A stretch of 64,000 nucleotides of DNA from Marthasterias glacialis (GCA_911728455.2 OU452223.1:310001-374000), one strand, 5' to 3'. Shown: positions 41,606 to 54,035, counted from the first letter of the stretch. Notes: generated by a model from the letters alone, not told the origin. Translations and numbers: made by a program.

Positions 41606-43386
41606 TTTTATTAGTGTTGCAAATGAGACTAGCCGATGTAGGTTGGGGCTGAGCAGGATCATGCACTGAATGACAGAACTATACATTTTATAAGTGCCGC
41701 TAATAAGACAAACTGTTTTAGCTTGGAGCTGAGCAGGATCAGGAACTGAATGAAAAAACCATACATTTCATAATTGCCGCTAATAAGACAAACTGTGGTA
41801 GCTTGGGGGCTGAGCAGCATCATGAACTGCATGAAAGAACCACACATTTTATAAGTGCCGTTAAAAAGACTAACTATGGAAGGTTGGGTCTGAGCAGGAT
41901 CATGATTTGTATGTAAGTGCCATACATTTTATTAGTGCCGCCAATAAGAATAACTATGGTAGGTTGTGGGCTAGTCAGAATCATGAACTTAATGAGAGAA
42001 TCATACAGTTTTGAAGTGCCGATAAAAAGACCAACTATGGTAGGTTGGGGGTTGAGCAGAATCATGAACTGAAAGAAAGATCCATACATTTTATAAGTGC
42101 CGCTAATAAGACTTACTGTGGTAGGTTTGGGCTTAGCAGGATCATGAACTGAATGAAACAACCATACATTTCATAAGTGCTGCTAATAAGACTAACCGTG
42201 GTAGGTCTGGGGCTAAGCAGGATCATGAACTGCATGAAAGAACCATGCATTTGATAAGTGCCGCAGTAAGACAAAGTGTGGTAGGTGGAGCTGAGCAGGA
42301 TCATGAACTGCATAAACAAACCATACATTTTATAAATGCCGCTAATAAGACTAACTATGGTAGGTTGGGGGCTAGTCAGGATCATGAACTTAATGATAGA
42401 AACATATTTTTGCCACTTAGAAGACTAACTATGATAGTCCGGGCTGATCAGGATCTGGAACTCAATGAAAGAACCATACATTTTATAAGTGCCACTATTA
42501 AGACTAACTGTGATAAGTTGGGCTGAGCAGGATCATTAACTGCATGAAGCAACCATACATTTTATAAGTGCCGCTAATAAGACTAATAAAACTAACCTTG
42601 GTAGGTTGGGGGCTAAGCAGGATCATTAACTGCATGAAAGAACCATCCATTTTATAAGTGCCGCTAATGACACAAACTGTGGCAGGTTGGGCCTGAGCAG
42701 GATCAAGAAATGCATAAACGAGCCATACGTTTTATAAGTGCCACTATTAAGACTAACTGTGGCAGGTTGGGGCTGAGCAGGATCATCAACTGCATGAAAG
42801 AGCTATACATTTTATAAGTGCCGCTAATAAGACTAACTGTGCTAGGTTGGGGGCTGAGCAGGATCACGAACTGAATGACAGAATCATACCTTTTATGAGT
42901 GCTGCTAAGAAGACTAACCATGGTAGGCTGGGGCTTAGCAGGATCATGAACTGAAAGAAAAATCCATACATTTTATAAGTGCTGCTAATAATACTTACTG
43001 TGGTAGGTTGGGGCTTAGCAGGATCATGAACTGCATAAACATACAATACATTTTATAAGTGCCACTATTAAAAATAACTGTGGCAGGTTTGGGCTCAGCA
43101 GGATCATGAACTGCATGAAAGAGTCATACATTTTATAAGTGCCGCAAATAAGACTAACTATGGTAGGTTGGGGGCTAGTCAGGATCATGAACTGAATGAT
43201 AGAATCACACATTTGCCACTCAGAAGACTAACTATGATAGTCGGGGCTAAGCAGGATCTTGAACTCAATGAAAGAACCAGACATTTTATAAGTGCCGCTA
43301 ATAAGACTAACTGCATTAAGTTGGGCTGAGCAGGATCATTAACTGCATGAAGCATCCATACATTTTACAGTTTTATAACTGCCGCT
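41606..43386. repeat. 80-81 bp minisatellite, segment A (~22 units)
   Basis: Tandem units contain TAAGACTAACTATGGTAGGT, TTGGGGCTGAGCAGGATCAT, GAACTGCATGAAAGAACCAT and ACATTTTATAAGTGCCGC in that order. Length is 80 or 81 bp depending on a run of 4 or 5 G; divergence is moderate. Because the period is near 27 codons, the minus strand shows repeating short frames, but they break wherever a unit loses one G. I regard them as by-products. This is one array with the segments at 45620, 56343, 57936 and 59525. Confidence 0.92.
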
Positions 43387-45619
43387 GTGCCACTACATGG
43401 GAATTTTTTCAGAAAGTGGTATACCAACTTGGAGAGGGGAAGGGTAAAGCTGAAACTGAAACTTCAGGGTGCGTAGATCCCTTAGGGCTTTCCTCAACAG
43501 TAAACAATAGGCTCTGGCAGTATTGATTTAAAACCAACCTTTAAACAAAATTAAGATGTGGAGCAAAATCATTTTAGAATATGCCAATGTGACAAATTTG
43601 TTTGGACACATTTCTATTTAATCTTACAATTATTAAACCTTAACCTTATTGACACTATTACTGTAGCTTATTATGAGAAAAATGGGCCAAGCCTAAAGCA
43701 TTAATTTACCTTACATGTATAATGTACTTCTGTTTTGTTCAAGTATTTTTTCGGTTATAATTTAGAATCCACACGTCGTCATTCAGTAGAATTAGTTGAG
43801 GTAAGAGTTTGAGGTAATTTGAGCTGTGAGTGCTCAACAAATTTTCATCTAGGTACAGCTTTGGTTAACAAATGAATTAATACTGTACATAAAGCATGGT
43901 TATCAGTCATACTGAGAACTTACACTTAAAAAATAACATAAAAACAAACTTAAAATGTTTTCCTTTTATAGAAGAGAAAACACATTTTGTGTATTTTATT
44001 ATCATCCTTTATTTTGTGGGAATATTTTACATTGACAAAACCTTCATTCTATGCGAGAAAAGAAATTACAGGATGTTTTCGGATATTCTTTTAGAAAAGA
44101 AACACACCCTGAATCATTGTTGTTACTACCAAGGCTGTATTTGAACTTAAAAAGTTAAAATGAATTTACTGTAACAATTAAGTTTTTTAAATAATCAAGT
44201 CAGACTTTTTCTCCTAAAAAATCATATTAATTCAACCCTGATGTGTTTTGTACACATAATGTAAAATGTGTTTTGCAGAAAAAAGTTAACATTAGATCAT
44301 AGATAATTTGAAAGTTTATAAATTATGATGATTTTGCATTTGCTACAGCCCTCGTGAAGGTAAACTGCATCATTGGTTTGGGGATAAAGGTATTCTTTCT
44401 AGTCATCTTGTATTCTCAAACTACATCATAAAACTAATCTGTGACAATTTAAGCAAAATCAGTATTCACTTTTTTGAAAGATCATTGAACAACGGTTTCT
44501 TTTTTGTCGGTTAGATTATAGGGTTATCGTTTAGTGAGACAAAAACTATTTGTTTTACTCATTTTTTCAAAAACTATAGCACTTCTGACTGATATATTTC
44601 ATGGAATGTTTTTGTACCATGTATGGTTATCTTCTTTATTCTATGTGAGTTATGTGTAAATATGTAAACGTTTAAATATAAGTTGGTTGTTTCTTCATAC
44701 ATACCAGTACTGCAGATCATTTACTACCACCCTCAGCTGAAGGTTTTCTGAATGAAATGTATTTTGAAACAAATTTTATACCTGTGCAATTGCTTTTGAC
44801 CAGAGCCAAATTAAATAAAAGCATTTCATCATGTGTAGATCAGTAATTGTTACTTGTTTTCTTCTTTTGACAGTTTTCTTTGAACTCTACTGGGTTGCAA
44901 ATTTAAAGTTTGCAAGTCCAGGCTGCTATATAAAAGGTACCCATGTGTTCCTTAAAGACAGAAGCTACTATTTATGGCAATTGGGATTCCAAAAATGTGC
45001 AGGTGGAAATAGAGGGTGGTGAAGTTTGCAGTGAAAACATGTTAAACTGACTTACTGTTAGGTTGCCATAGGTAAGACTTCTTAGTACATGGAAGGCATG
45101 CTTATCTCTTCTGACCATATTCTGACTCAAAGTGACCCAGAAAGCTGGGTAAAACACTTTAACTCGGAAGCTGGGTCATAATTCAGCTTACCTATCTTCC
45201 AGTCATTGTTGTATGTTGACGCTGGAGCCGGGTTAGTTAAAACGAACTTGTTCTGGCTTTCCGGGACATTTTGACCCGGAACTTGGTCATGTACAGGAAT
45301 CCGGGTCAGTTGAAAAGACCCGGCTTCCGGGTTACAATTGTTTAACCTTGCTTTCCGGGTCACTTTGACCCAGACTTGGTCATGTCCTATTGGACCCTTC
45401 TTCCGGGTCAATGCTTTATGTTGACCCGGAGTCCAGGTCAAAATTTTATGTTGACCCGGAATCCGGGTCAGTTGAAATGACCCGGTTTCCGGGTCAAAAT
45501 ATTTGACCCGGCTTTCCGGGTCAATTTGACCCGGCACTTGGTCAGGTCCTATTGGACCCGGATTCCGGGTCAAATTTGACCCGTTCCGAGTCAAATTTGA
45601 CCCGGAAGTTTTTAGAGTG
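43387..45619. other. 2.2-kb insertion splitting the minisatellite
   Basis: Left of this segment the repeat unit stops at GCCGCT, and right of it the unit resumes at TAATAAGAC, so it interrupts a single unit. The right end reads TTTTTAGAGTG, that is CACTCTAAAAA inward, and the left has CACTACATGG at 43391. Both are reminiscent of CACTA/EnSpm termini, but no matching 3-bp duplication is visible. Inside are AATAAA-type polyadenylation signals (about 44813), a strong TATA-like CTATATAAAAGG (about 44926) and the palindrome cluster listed next. The longest frames (43896-44144 and 44831-45022) resemble nothing known. It may be a composite of several insertions. Confidence 0.45.
45105..45619. repeat. 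Palindrome cluster built on TTGACCCGGAATCCGGGTCA
   Basis: About ten imperfect copies of GACCCGG..CCGGGTC occur in 500 bp, each able to fold on itself. They are separated by short linkers such as TTGGTCATGTCCTATTGGAC. Clusters of this kind, next to a CACTCTAAAAA terminus, are known from some animal DNA elements. The 155-codon minus-strand frame (45127-45594) is an artefact of the repeat. Confidence 0.7.
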
Positions 45620-47969
45620 TAATAAGACTAACTATGGTAGGTTGGGGGCTGAGCAGGATCACGAACTGAATGACAAAACCATACATTTTATTAGCGCACC
45701 TAGTAATACTAAACTTGGTAGGTTGGGGCTGATCAGGACTATGAACCGAATGACAGAACTATACATTTAATGAGTGCCTCTAATAAGACTTACTGTGGTA
45801 GGTTGGGGCTTAACAGGATTATGAACTGAATGAACGAACCATACATTTGATAAGTTCTGCTAATAAGAATAACCGTGGTAGGTTGGGGGCTGAGCAGGAT
45901 CACGAACTGCATGAAAGAACCAAACATTTTATAATTGCCGCTAATAAGACTAACTATGGTAGGTCTTGGGCTGAGCAGGATCATGAACTACATGAAAAAT
46001 CCATACATTTGATAAGTGCCCCTAGTAAGACTAACTGTGGTAGGTTGGAGCTCACCAGGATCATGAACTGCATGAAAGAGCTATACATTTTATAAGTGCC
46101 GCTAATAAGAATAACTATGGTAGGTCCGGGATTAGTCAGGATCCTGAACTTAATGACAGAATCATACATATTATAAGTGCCCCTAATATGACAAACTGTG
46201 GTAGAGTGGGGCTGAGCAGGATCATAAACTGCATGAAAATGCCATACAATTTATAAGTGCTGCAAATAAGACTAACCGTGGTAGGTTGGGGGCTAGTCAG
46301 GATCATGAACTGACTGAAGCACCATAAATTTTATAAGTACCACTAAGAAGACTAACTATGATAGTCGGGGCTGAGCAGGTTCATGAACTGAATGAAAGAA
46401 TAATACATTTTATAAGTGCCGCTTAGACTACTAACTATGGTGGGTTGGGGCTTAGCAGGATCATGAATTGAATGACAGAACCATATAATTTATAAGCGAT
46501 GATAAAAAGACAAACTATGGTGGGTTGGGTGAAAAAACCAAATATTTTATAATTGCCGCAAATAAGACTAACTGTGGTAGGTTGGGAGCTAAGCTGGATC
46601 ATGAAGTGAATGACAGAACCATACATTTTATAAATGTTGCTAATAAGACAAACTGTGGTAGGTTGGGGGCTAAGCAGGATCATAAACTGCATGAAAATGC
46701 CATACAATTTATAAGTGCTGCAAATAAGACTAACCGTGGTAGGTTGGGGGCTAGTCAGGATCATGAACTGACTGAAGCACCATAAATTTTATAAGTACCA
46801 CTAAGAAGACTAACTATGATAGTTGGGGCTGAGCAGGTTCATGAACTGAATGAAAGAATAATACATATTTTTATAAGTGCCGCTTAGACTACTAACTATG
46901 GTGGGTTGGGGCTTAGCAGGATCATGAATTGAATGACAGAACCATATAATTTATAAGCGATGATAAAAAGACAAACTATGGTGGGTTGGGTGAAAAAACC
47001 AAATATTTTATAATTGCCGCTAATAAGACTAACTGTGGTAGGTTGGGAGCTAAGCTGGATCATGAAGTGAATGACAGAACCATACATTTTATAAATGTTG
47101 CTAATAAGACAAACTGTGGTAGGTTGGGGGCTAAGCAGGATCATGAACTGCATGAAAGAGCCATACATTTGATCAGTGCCGCTAATAAGGCTAACTGTGG
47201 TAGGTTGGGGGCTAGTCGGGATCATGAACTGAATGAAAGAACCATACATTTTATAAGAGCCACTAAGAAGACTAACTATGGTAGTCGGTGCTGAGCAAGA
47301 TCATGAACTTAATGAAAGAATCATACATGTTATAAGTGCCGCTAACAAGACTAACTGTGATAGGTTGGAGCTGAGCAGGATCATGAACTGAATGAAAGAG
47401 CCATACATTTTGTAAGTGCCGCTAATGAGACTAACTATGGTAGGTTGAGGGCTAGTCAGAATCATGAACTTAATGACAGAATCATACATCTTTTGAGTGC
47501 TACTAAGAAGACTAACTATGATAGTCGGGGCTGAGCAGAATCATGAACTCAATGAATGAACCATACATTTGATAAGTGCCGGTAATAAGACAAACTGTGG
47601 TAGGTTGAGGCTGAGCAGGATCATGAACTGCATGAAAGAACCATACATTTTATAAGTGGCGCTAATATGACATACTGTGTAGGTTGAGGCTGAGCAGGAT
47701 CATGAACTGCATGAAAGAACCATACATTTGATAATTGCCACTAATAAGACAAACTGTGGTAGGTTGGGGGTAAGCAGGATCATGAACTTAATGACAGAAT
47801 CATACATATTATAAGTGCCCCTAATATGACAAACTGTGGTAGAGTGGGGCTGAGCAGGATCATGAACTGCATGAAAGAACCATACATTTGATAATTGCCA
47901 CTAATAAGACAAACTGTGGTAGGTTGGGGGTAAGCAGGATCATGAACTGAATGAAAAAACCATACATAT
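45620..47969. repeat. 80-81 bp minisatellite, segment B (~29 units)
   Basis: Same unit as segment A. It includes a higher-order duplication of six units: 46223-46680 and 46681-47141 are near-identical, sharing rare variants such as ATAAGCGATGATAAAAAGAC and a shortened unit. A two-unit block (period 160 bp) is repeated at 47701 and 47861. The array stops in mid-unit at 47969, where the 8.4-kb transposon begins. Confidence 0.92.
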
Positions 47970-48000
47970 GTGACCTGCTCTATCGAAATGAGGAATGTCT
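47970..48000 (+). repeat. Left terminal inverted repeat of the 8.4-kb transposon
   Basis: 31 bp, identical to the reverse complement of 56312-56342. The minisatellite breaks exactly here. Confidence 0.95.
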
Positions 48001-48789
48001 AAAAAATGACGTTCTGTGTAATGAGCCATACAAAATATATTGACATCTCAAAACATGAGAAAACACTACAAAAACCGATTCCGCAATTTTTGTGGTATTA
48101 GATAAATCAAATCTTGATCTTTCTTGTCGTGGTCTTACCTTTATTTGAAAAGATGAATAAATCCATAAAAAAGCAGTTTTCATGAGCATGTTTCTCCGCA
48201 GTAATTTTCCCTCCAGACGATCTCAGCTACCTTCAAAATCGTGAAAATAATGTGCTTTTTCTACTGCAAAGTAAGATCACTTCCGTTTACGTTGAACGGC
48301 TGAGTTTGGTACCAATCGAAAGGTCATGACCTGAACTGTCCTTTTTTTTGTATGATACTATAGTCAGGAGGCCGAAAAAAGTTGTAATTTGCGGCTGAAA
48401 ATTGGTTATTTAAATTAGGCGGGCTTTCCAGCTATCAAAAATGGAGATCACTGATTGGATGAGAGGTGTAAAACCATTCGACGAGCGTGCGCAGTTTCGA
48501 TGTTTACCCGATGACGTCCCAAAACTTTCGGCCGCTTTTGGAAGGATTGTAGCCGGCCTCCGGGCCGCTCCCCGCGATCTCACGTGTAGCCTATACCGAC
48601 CTCGTGTGAATTAGCTGAGTGATTTCGTGAATTTGCAACGCTTGTCAGTCGATACTTAGTGAGCAAAAGGAAAAATTTTCACGTTTGCATTTTTAAATTG
48701 TTGTTACCTTTCTTACCTGTTGTGAATTTGTAGTTTATTAAAGAGTTTAACTGTTCTAATTTTGAGTTCAAAGTTTCACTAAACTAAGC
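48001..48789 (+). promoter_or_regulatory. 5' region of the transposase gene
   Basis: About 790 bp between the left terminal repeat and the start codon. It holds a GC-richer stretch at 48420-48600, with CCAATCAGTGATCTCC-type CCAAT on the minus strand and a GATGACGTCCC CRE-like site near 48510. AT-rich presumed leader sequence leads to the ATG. There is no clear TATA box, and the transcription start cannot be placed from sequence alone. Confidence 0.35.
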
Positions 48790-51700
48790 ATGGCTGACGG
48801 GCGAAGTAAAGACATGGAGAGAGCGCTGAACTCCATTCGTGATGCCAACATCGTTGGCCTCTCTCGTTCGGATGAAGCTGCCCTTGCACAGCTAGTGGAG
48901 GATTATTTCGTAGGTGATGGCGGTGAAAATTCCGACGATGACAGTGCTGAGAGTGAGGAAGAGGAAGCCGAAGCTCCGGGTTTTCTAGGATTACCCAGAG
49001 CTTTGGAAGCGAGTGTCGATTTTTTTTCAGACCAAGACGCGGATGATGATGTTGATGGGGACGACGACGACGACCCACCCATTGCAGACGAGCTTCAACG
49101 TGTGCAGCACCTACTGGGGGAAGCAGTCGCCGAGGATCCCGCTGTGGAGCAACAGAGAGCCCAGGACTTCAGCTGTGACTGTTCTACTTTTGAAGGAAGA
49201 CCGTGTATCCAGCAATTCACCGACGAGGAAGTATTCAACATTCGCTTAGACATTCAGGGATTGACAGAAGGTACAGTAAAACCAAGCAAAGTTAATAAAA
49301 TCTTGGATGGGGTGGATGGGGTGGACATGGTTGAATTGTAGAAACTTGAGTTCTAGTTCAGGAAATCCATGTTACTGTTTAGGGGATAGTAGACTACTAC
49401 ACTGGGAAGGGAAAACAGTGTTAATAATAATGACTCGTCAGAACTATTCTCAATCTCAGTGTTGGTCTATTCTTACTTATGTTATGGACAATAATAATAA
49501 AAAATTTAAAAATAATAATTTATAAGTACTACTAGTTTAATATGGCACATTTTACAATAATGTATCAATGTGCTTAACATTAGTGCCCAGGGCCCAATTT
49601 CATGGCTCAGCTTACAGCCGAATTCTGCGCTTACGATCACGATTCTCTGTTTACAGGCAAGCGCTAGCTGTGTAAGCGTAGAATGCCTAGGCTAGTATTA
49701 GTAATGTGGAGTACGCACGCACACAAGCCAAAATTTCCCGTTAACCCGTGAAATATGCTTGACGTCAGCACAGAATTCTCTGCTTCCGCAAGCGCCGATT
49801 CTTTGCTTACTGTACGCAGAGCCATGAAATTGGGCCCTGGTCATTGGGCCAATAAAATAAAAAGCTTATCTTGGTCAAACTTTTAAATGATTATTCTATA
49901 CTACTTAGATTTATGGGTTTACAACGCTATTTTCAACTAATACATACAAACTAGAGGAGCGTGCTTAATGCCGCCACAAGCACTAGAGGTGACAGAGACG
50001 ATAACAAAACAACCTTGTACTCGTAGATGATAGTTTGTAAGCAATTTACGAATATGAGTAGGCCTATCCTAAATCAGTTTACTTAAGTCCAGTGTCTATT
50101 TAATTATTAAAATAGTTTGCTTCTTTTTTTTTCTTCTATAATCTTCATCATGTAACTTCTTTAAAGTATCATAAAGCTACATATTGAATAGCTTATTGGC
50201 TCATGTTTGTTCAGGAGAAAAAGATCTGATACTGCTGGGGATCTTCCATACTTCAATGAACATGAGTGAAACAGTATCCTACGAGTACAAGCATGTTAAA
50301 GAGCGCACGAGGACCCGAAGTCTCCACACCGTCAGAAGTAAGAGGGTTTGCTCAAAGACCTTCCGTTTCCTTCATGCGTGAGTATATAATGTTGTGATAT
50401 TTTCCAAGAAAGAATTTGCTCTACTAATATGAGGTGACACTTTTGTGAAGTATTTTGGAATTGATGAAAAAAAGCAACTACAAAAAACCTAAGAATTGTC
50501 TTATTATACACTTTTTTTTAGCATAAGCAAGAATAAGGTAAGTGCAGTGCAACAATGGTACCGAGAGCAAGGGCTTACTCCAAGGCGTAAGAAGTCTGGT
50601 GGTCGAGTAGAGAGTAGGAGAGTTTTAAGCTACGAGGATACATCACGAGTTTTTCAATTCATCGACAATTTTGCTGAGGAACATGCACTTCGTCTTCCTG
50701 GTCGTGTTTCTGGCTTCAAGAGATCTGATCTTCGTCTTCTGCCATCAACCAACTCGAAGTCCAGCATCTGGAGGGACTACTACAAGCCAGCTATGGAAAC
50801 AACGGGTAGGCAAAACAATTTATATAAACGAATAATAAGTGTGTTCACTAATAGTCGTCATACTGTCAGGCTTCGGGGAAAGATTTAAATAAAATTTAAT
50901 AAATCCATTTAAATGCCAGGGTTATTTTTAGGAAAAACAATAATGGGGCGCAACTAAATAAATTGCCTGCAATAACCCAAAGGTGCAAAAACATTGACAA
51001 GATTACAAAATCAAGCTTCAGCAGAGATATTTAAAAAAAAATTATTTATGGGTTTCGTTCTGGTAGATTCGGAGTGATTTTACCCATGTTCGGGGGGGGG
51101 AGGGGTAGTAATGTGAACAGCCAACAAATTTGAAAAAAAACAACAACTTCATTTCAGAATATTTGTAGTTGAAGTTCTGCACGATGAATTTTGTCATTCT
51201 GTTTTGAAAAACACGAACTCAAGCAAATAATTGTTGATTTCATACTTTTGTGAAGAGAAGAGTATTCTTTTAAAAAATTTATTTGACTTGCCTTTGTTAA
51301 TGGAGAAGACTGGGTTTTGAAGCACATCTCTATTTTGAATCGTTGTTGTTATTTTAATATTCCATGGAGTATCTGCTAAGACGATGGTTTGTTTCTTACT
51401 GTTTAGGCTTCAGAGTAGCAGCACTCACTACCTTCAGGAAGCTTTGGAAACAACTATGTCCACAGATCGTATGTTGTCGACCAATGACCGACCTCTGCTG
51501 GGAATGCCAGAAGAACAACAACCTCATCAACAGGACTATCAACTGCGAAGAAGAAAGGAAGACCGCTACATTGCAGAGGCAGGAGGCCCACCTTCAACAC
51601 GTCAAAGAAGAGCGCACATCATACAAGAAGCAGGTTGCTGACGCCAAAGTCGTCATCGCAGATGGAAACATGCAATTAGGTCAAAATAACCCGCCGTGCT

Positions 51701-53201
51701 CTAGGAAGTGCACTATGCACTATTCTTTTGATTTTGCCCAACAGGTTCACTATCCATCAAATCCTCTCCAGCCCGGGCCCATGTACTTCATGACACCAAG
51801 AAAATGCGGCATCTTCGGAGTCTGCTGCGAGGGAATTCCTCAACAGGTCAACTACCTCATCGATGAAGGGATGACGTCAACGAAAGGGAGCAACGCCGTA
51901 ATCAGCTACTTGCATCACTTCTTCAAACATCATGGACTTGGCGAACAGCATCTCAGTCTGCACTGCGACAACTGCTCAGGACAGAATAAAAATAGGTACA
52001 TGCTTTTTTATCTCATCTGGAGGACTCTACATGGACTTCACAAGGACATTTCACTCAACTTCATGGTGGCTGGTCACACCAAATTTAGTCCGGATTGGTG
52101 TTTTGGCCTTCTTAAGCAGAAATACCGTCGCACCCCAGTGTCATCCCTCGAAGATATAGCGCGCTTGACCATCCACAGCACAGCAACCGGTTTGAACATG
52201 GCCCAACTAGTTGGCAGCGAGTCGCAGGAAGTCTTCGTCCCATCTTATGACTGGCAGACCTTTCTTGGGGGGTACTTCAAGCCACTCGTCGGCATCAAGA
52301 GTCTGCAGCATTTCCGGTAGGTTTTTCCCCCTTATTTTATTCCTTAATACTCTGCTGACCCATTTCTGTCTGTGAATGGCACACTGAATAAAGCGATAAC
52401 AATAAAAATGGACTAAGATCTTCTCAAAAAGGAACACCTGCTCCATTTATATAAAGAGTACAGTCTTAAGTACTCGGCAAATGCAATCTGTTATGCTGAA
52501 TGGGACTCCAGTGAGAACAGTCTTAAACACAAACAAATAAAAGTAACACTATTAGTTTCCCAATCACAATGCATTAAATTAGTATGGCCAATACTGAGAG
52601 ACTGTAGGAGAAACATTACTTCAAAACTGATGGCCAACTTCACTGCCCTAATATAAACACTAAAGGAGAACCTTAACTTTATAATCTCATGGACACAACT
52701 ACTACCACTATATCACATTCCAATGCCCAGCTAAATACAGATAAGACTCCAGTTTCTACCCCCATGCCAAGTGTTACAAATGTAGCTACCCACTCATGCA
52801 TGTGACCCACAGGCACACACACAGGCAAGTGTTTAAATTTGTAATAACAAAATTTAAACACTTACAACACTCCAACAATTTTTTTTGTTATTTAATTCTG
52901 AAGGTTTTCATCTGAGGAGCCTGGGGTTGTATATGCTTCGAAGAGACCATCCGAGGAAGAAAAGCAATACAACCTCCTTCGCACACCTGACACGCTACCG
53001 CCTGCTGAACTTCCAGAGGAGACTACACCACCCGGACTGGACGCGAAACGACAGTGGTATTTGTACGACAAAATTAGAGAGTTCTGCAGTGAGGAGGGAG
53101 CAGATAGAACATGCCCTAGGCCAACAGTCCCCAAGCCCAATATCCGCGCTACCGAAGAGAACGTCGACGTCCCAGTGCAGAAAGTACAACGACTAAAATA
53201 A
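48790..53201 (+). CDS. DUF7869-like putative transposase (711 aa, five exons)
   Basis: Exons: 48790-49270, 50215-50377, 50522-50805, 51407-52316 and 52904-53201. All introns are GT..AG and the phases (1, 2, 1, 2) match, giving one frame of 712 codons ending TAA. The start sits in a good context (AGCATGG). Two acidic stretches (residues 43-61 and 81-95) come first, then a cysteine cluster (C129, C131, C139) in FSCDCSTFEGRPC. A basic, possibly DNA-binding part spans 185-285 (TVRSKRVCSKTFRFLH and RREQG-type sequence). C340/C343 (DLCWECQ) follow, then a coiled-coil-like charged stretch at 355-390. The C-terminal core has SFDFAQQV, HCDNCSGQNKN and GHTKFSPDWCFG, giving candidate metal-binding D418, D497 and D539 as in an RNase H fold. 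These motifs match, from memory, the family called DUF7869 in cnidarian, insect and deuterostome genomes. The position between perfect TIRs implies that it mobilises the element. Domestication is unlikely given the intact termini. Function is inferred. Confidence 0.85.
49588..49839. mobile_element. MITE in intron 1, CAGGGCCCAATTTCATGGCTC termini
   Basis: A 252-bp element whose first 21 bases (starting CAGGGCCCAATTTCATGG) are perfectly complementary to its last 21. Pairing continues imperfectly inward through GCTTACAG, GAATTCTG and AAGCGC motifs. It lies wholly in intron 1 of the transposase gene. CAGGG ends hint at hAT, but no 8-bp duplication is evident. The element at 54748-54934 shares the outer GGGCCCAATTTCATG. 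Confidence 0.8.
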
Positions 53202-53752
53202 CTAATTTAATTTTCAAAGTGCACCATCAATATTCTTAAGACTAATCCAGGTTTGTAATTTGCATCAGCTTTTTCACTTTAAGTAGCTTTCAGCAGAGAA
53301 AGACCTAGTGTGTATTATATGAGTAAGTTTTTAGAGTCCCCGGTAAGTATCATTGTTGTTGATACTGCTCCTTTCTGGTAAAGTTTTAATTAATTAGCTG
53401 CTCGACCACCTTCTTATTTCTCCAAGTGTGTAGTGTGTATACGGTAATTAGTTTATAGAGTCCCTGGTACCATTGTTGTTGATACTGCACCTTGTAAAGA
53501 TTCAATTAATTTTGACCACCTTTTATTAACTTATGTTGTATTTCAGCCAAGGGGTCTAGTGCATCGAATTCAAGTTCTGGTGGATCAGTCATCAGAATGT
53601 GTGTTCGAATCTCAGTCCCACCACTTGTGTCCTTCAGCAAATTGCTCTTAAACATGATTTTCAATCTCATGAACTCTGCAATTTTATGAACTCAGAGTAA
53701 CAAAGTAGAAGGGAAAGCTTAATTATGTAGCATAATTTCAGTGATATCCAAA
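53202..53752. other. 3' flank of the transposase gene, with a direct repeat
   Basis: Non-coding sequence after the stop codon. Two copies of a motif (AGTTTATAGAGTCCC, then CATTGTTGTTGATACTGC, then TTAATTAATT and GACCACCTT) lie at about 53321-53413 and 53445-53525. A third, diverged copy lies at about 54494-54567. I see no clear AATAAA signal close to the stop. Confidence 0.5.
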
Positions 53753-54035
53753 ACTCTTGGCAAATTTGTTTTTTGGAGTTTTTTTGGCCAATCATTAACT
53801 TAAAAGTTTACACAAACTAGTTTCTTTTGCTAAAATTCTTCCACGAAAGGAAGGAGCTATCCTTAGAGTTGAAAACTTGGTCGCCATAAAACAATGGGGC
53901 CGGTAAGGGAATTTTATCCTCAGTTTTTTTCTCTTTTTCTGAGGTTTTCGCCTTTCCTTGGGATAGCTCTTCTGGTGTGGGAGAAAACTGGTTTTAAGAA
54001 ATAGTTTGTAAAAACAAAACACTTTGCCAAAGAGT
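53753..54035. mobile_element. MITE-like inverted repeat, ACTCTTTGGCAAA termini
   Basis: A 283-bp segment whose arms pair imperfectly. The left arm has ACTCTTGGCAAATTTGTTTT, ACAAACTAGTTTCTT and GGAAGGAGCTATCC. The right arm has the complements GGATAGCTCTTC, AAGAAATAGTTTGT and AAAACACTTTGCCAAAGAGT. It is nested in the 3' part of the 8.4-kb transposon. The frame on the minus strand (53795-54022) has no recognisable product. No target duplication is clear. Confidence 0.55.

Noticed and set aside
44831-45022. 63-codon plus-strand frame with a hydrophobic start resembling a signal peptide
   Set aside because: It is short, unsupported by homology, and lies in a repeat-bounded insertion.
45127-45594. 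155-codon minus-strand frame in the GACCCGG palindrome cluster
   Set aside because: The frame is generated by the repeated palindrome. The predicted protein is only a readout of the repeat.
41659-47489. Many 60-117 codon frames of repeating YKMYGSFMQFMILLSPQP type (minus strand) and NKTNCGRLG type (plus strand)
   Set aside because: They arise because the repeat unit is close to 27 codons. They exist on both strands, break whenever a unit changes by one base, and have no start, splice or codon-use support.
48779-49078. 99-codon minus-strand frame and other frames over the transposase exons
   Set aside because: They lie opposite or out of frame with the spliced gene, and the histidine/arginine-rich product is the antisense of the acidic runs.
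53795-54022. 75-codon minus-strand frame
   Set aside because: It reads the arms of the inverted repeat at 53753-54035.
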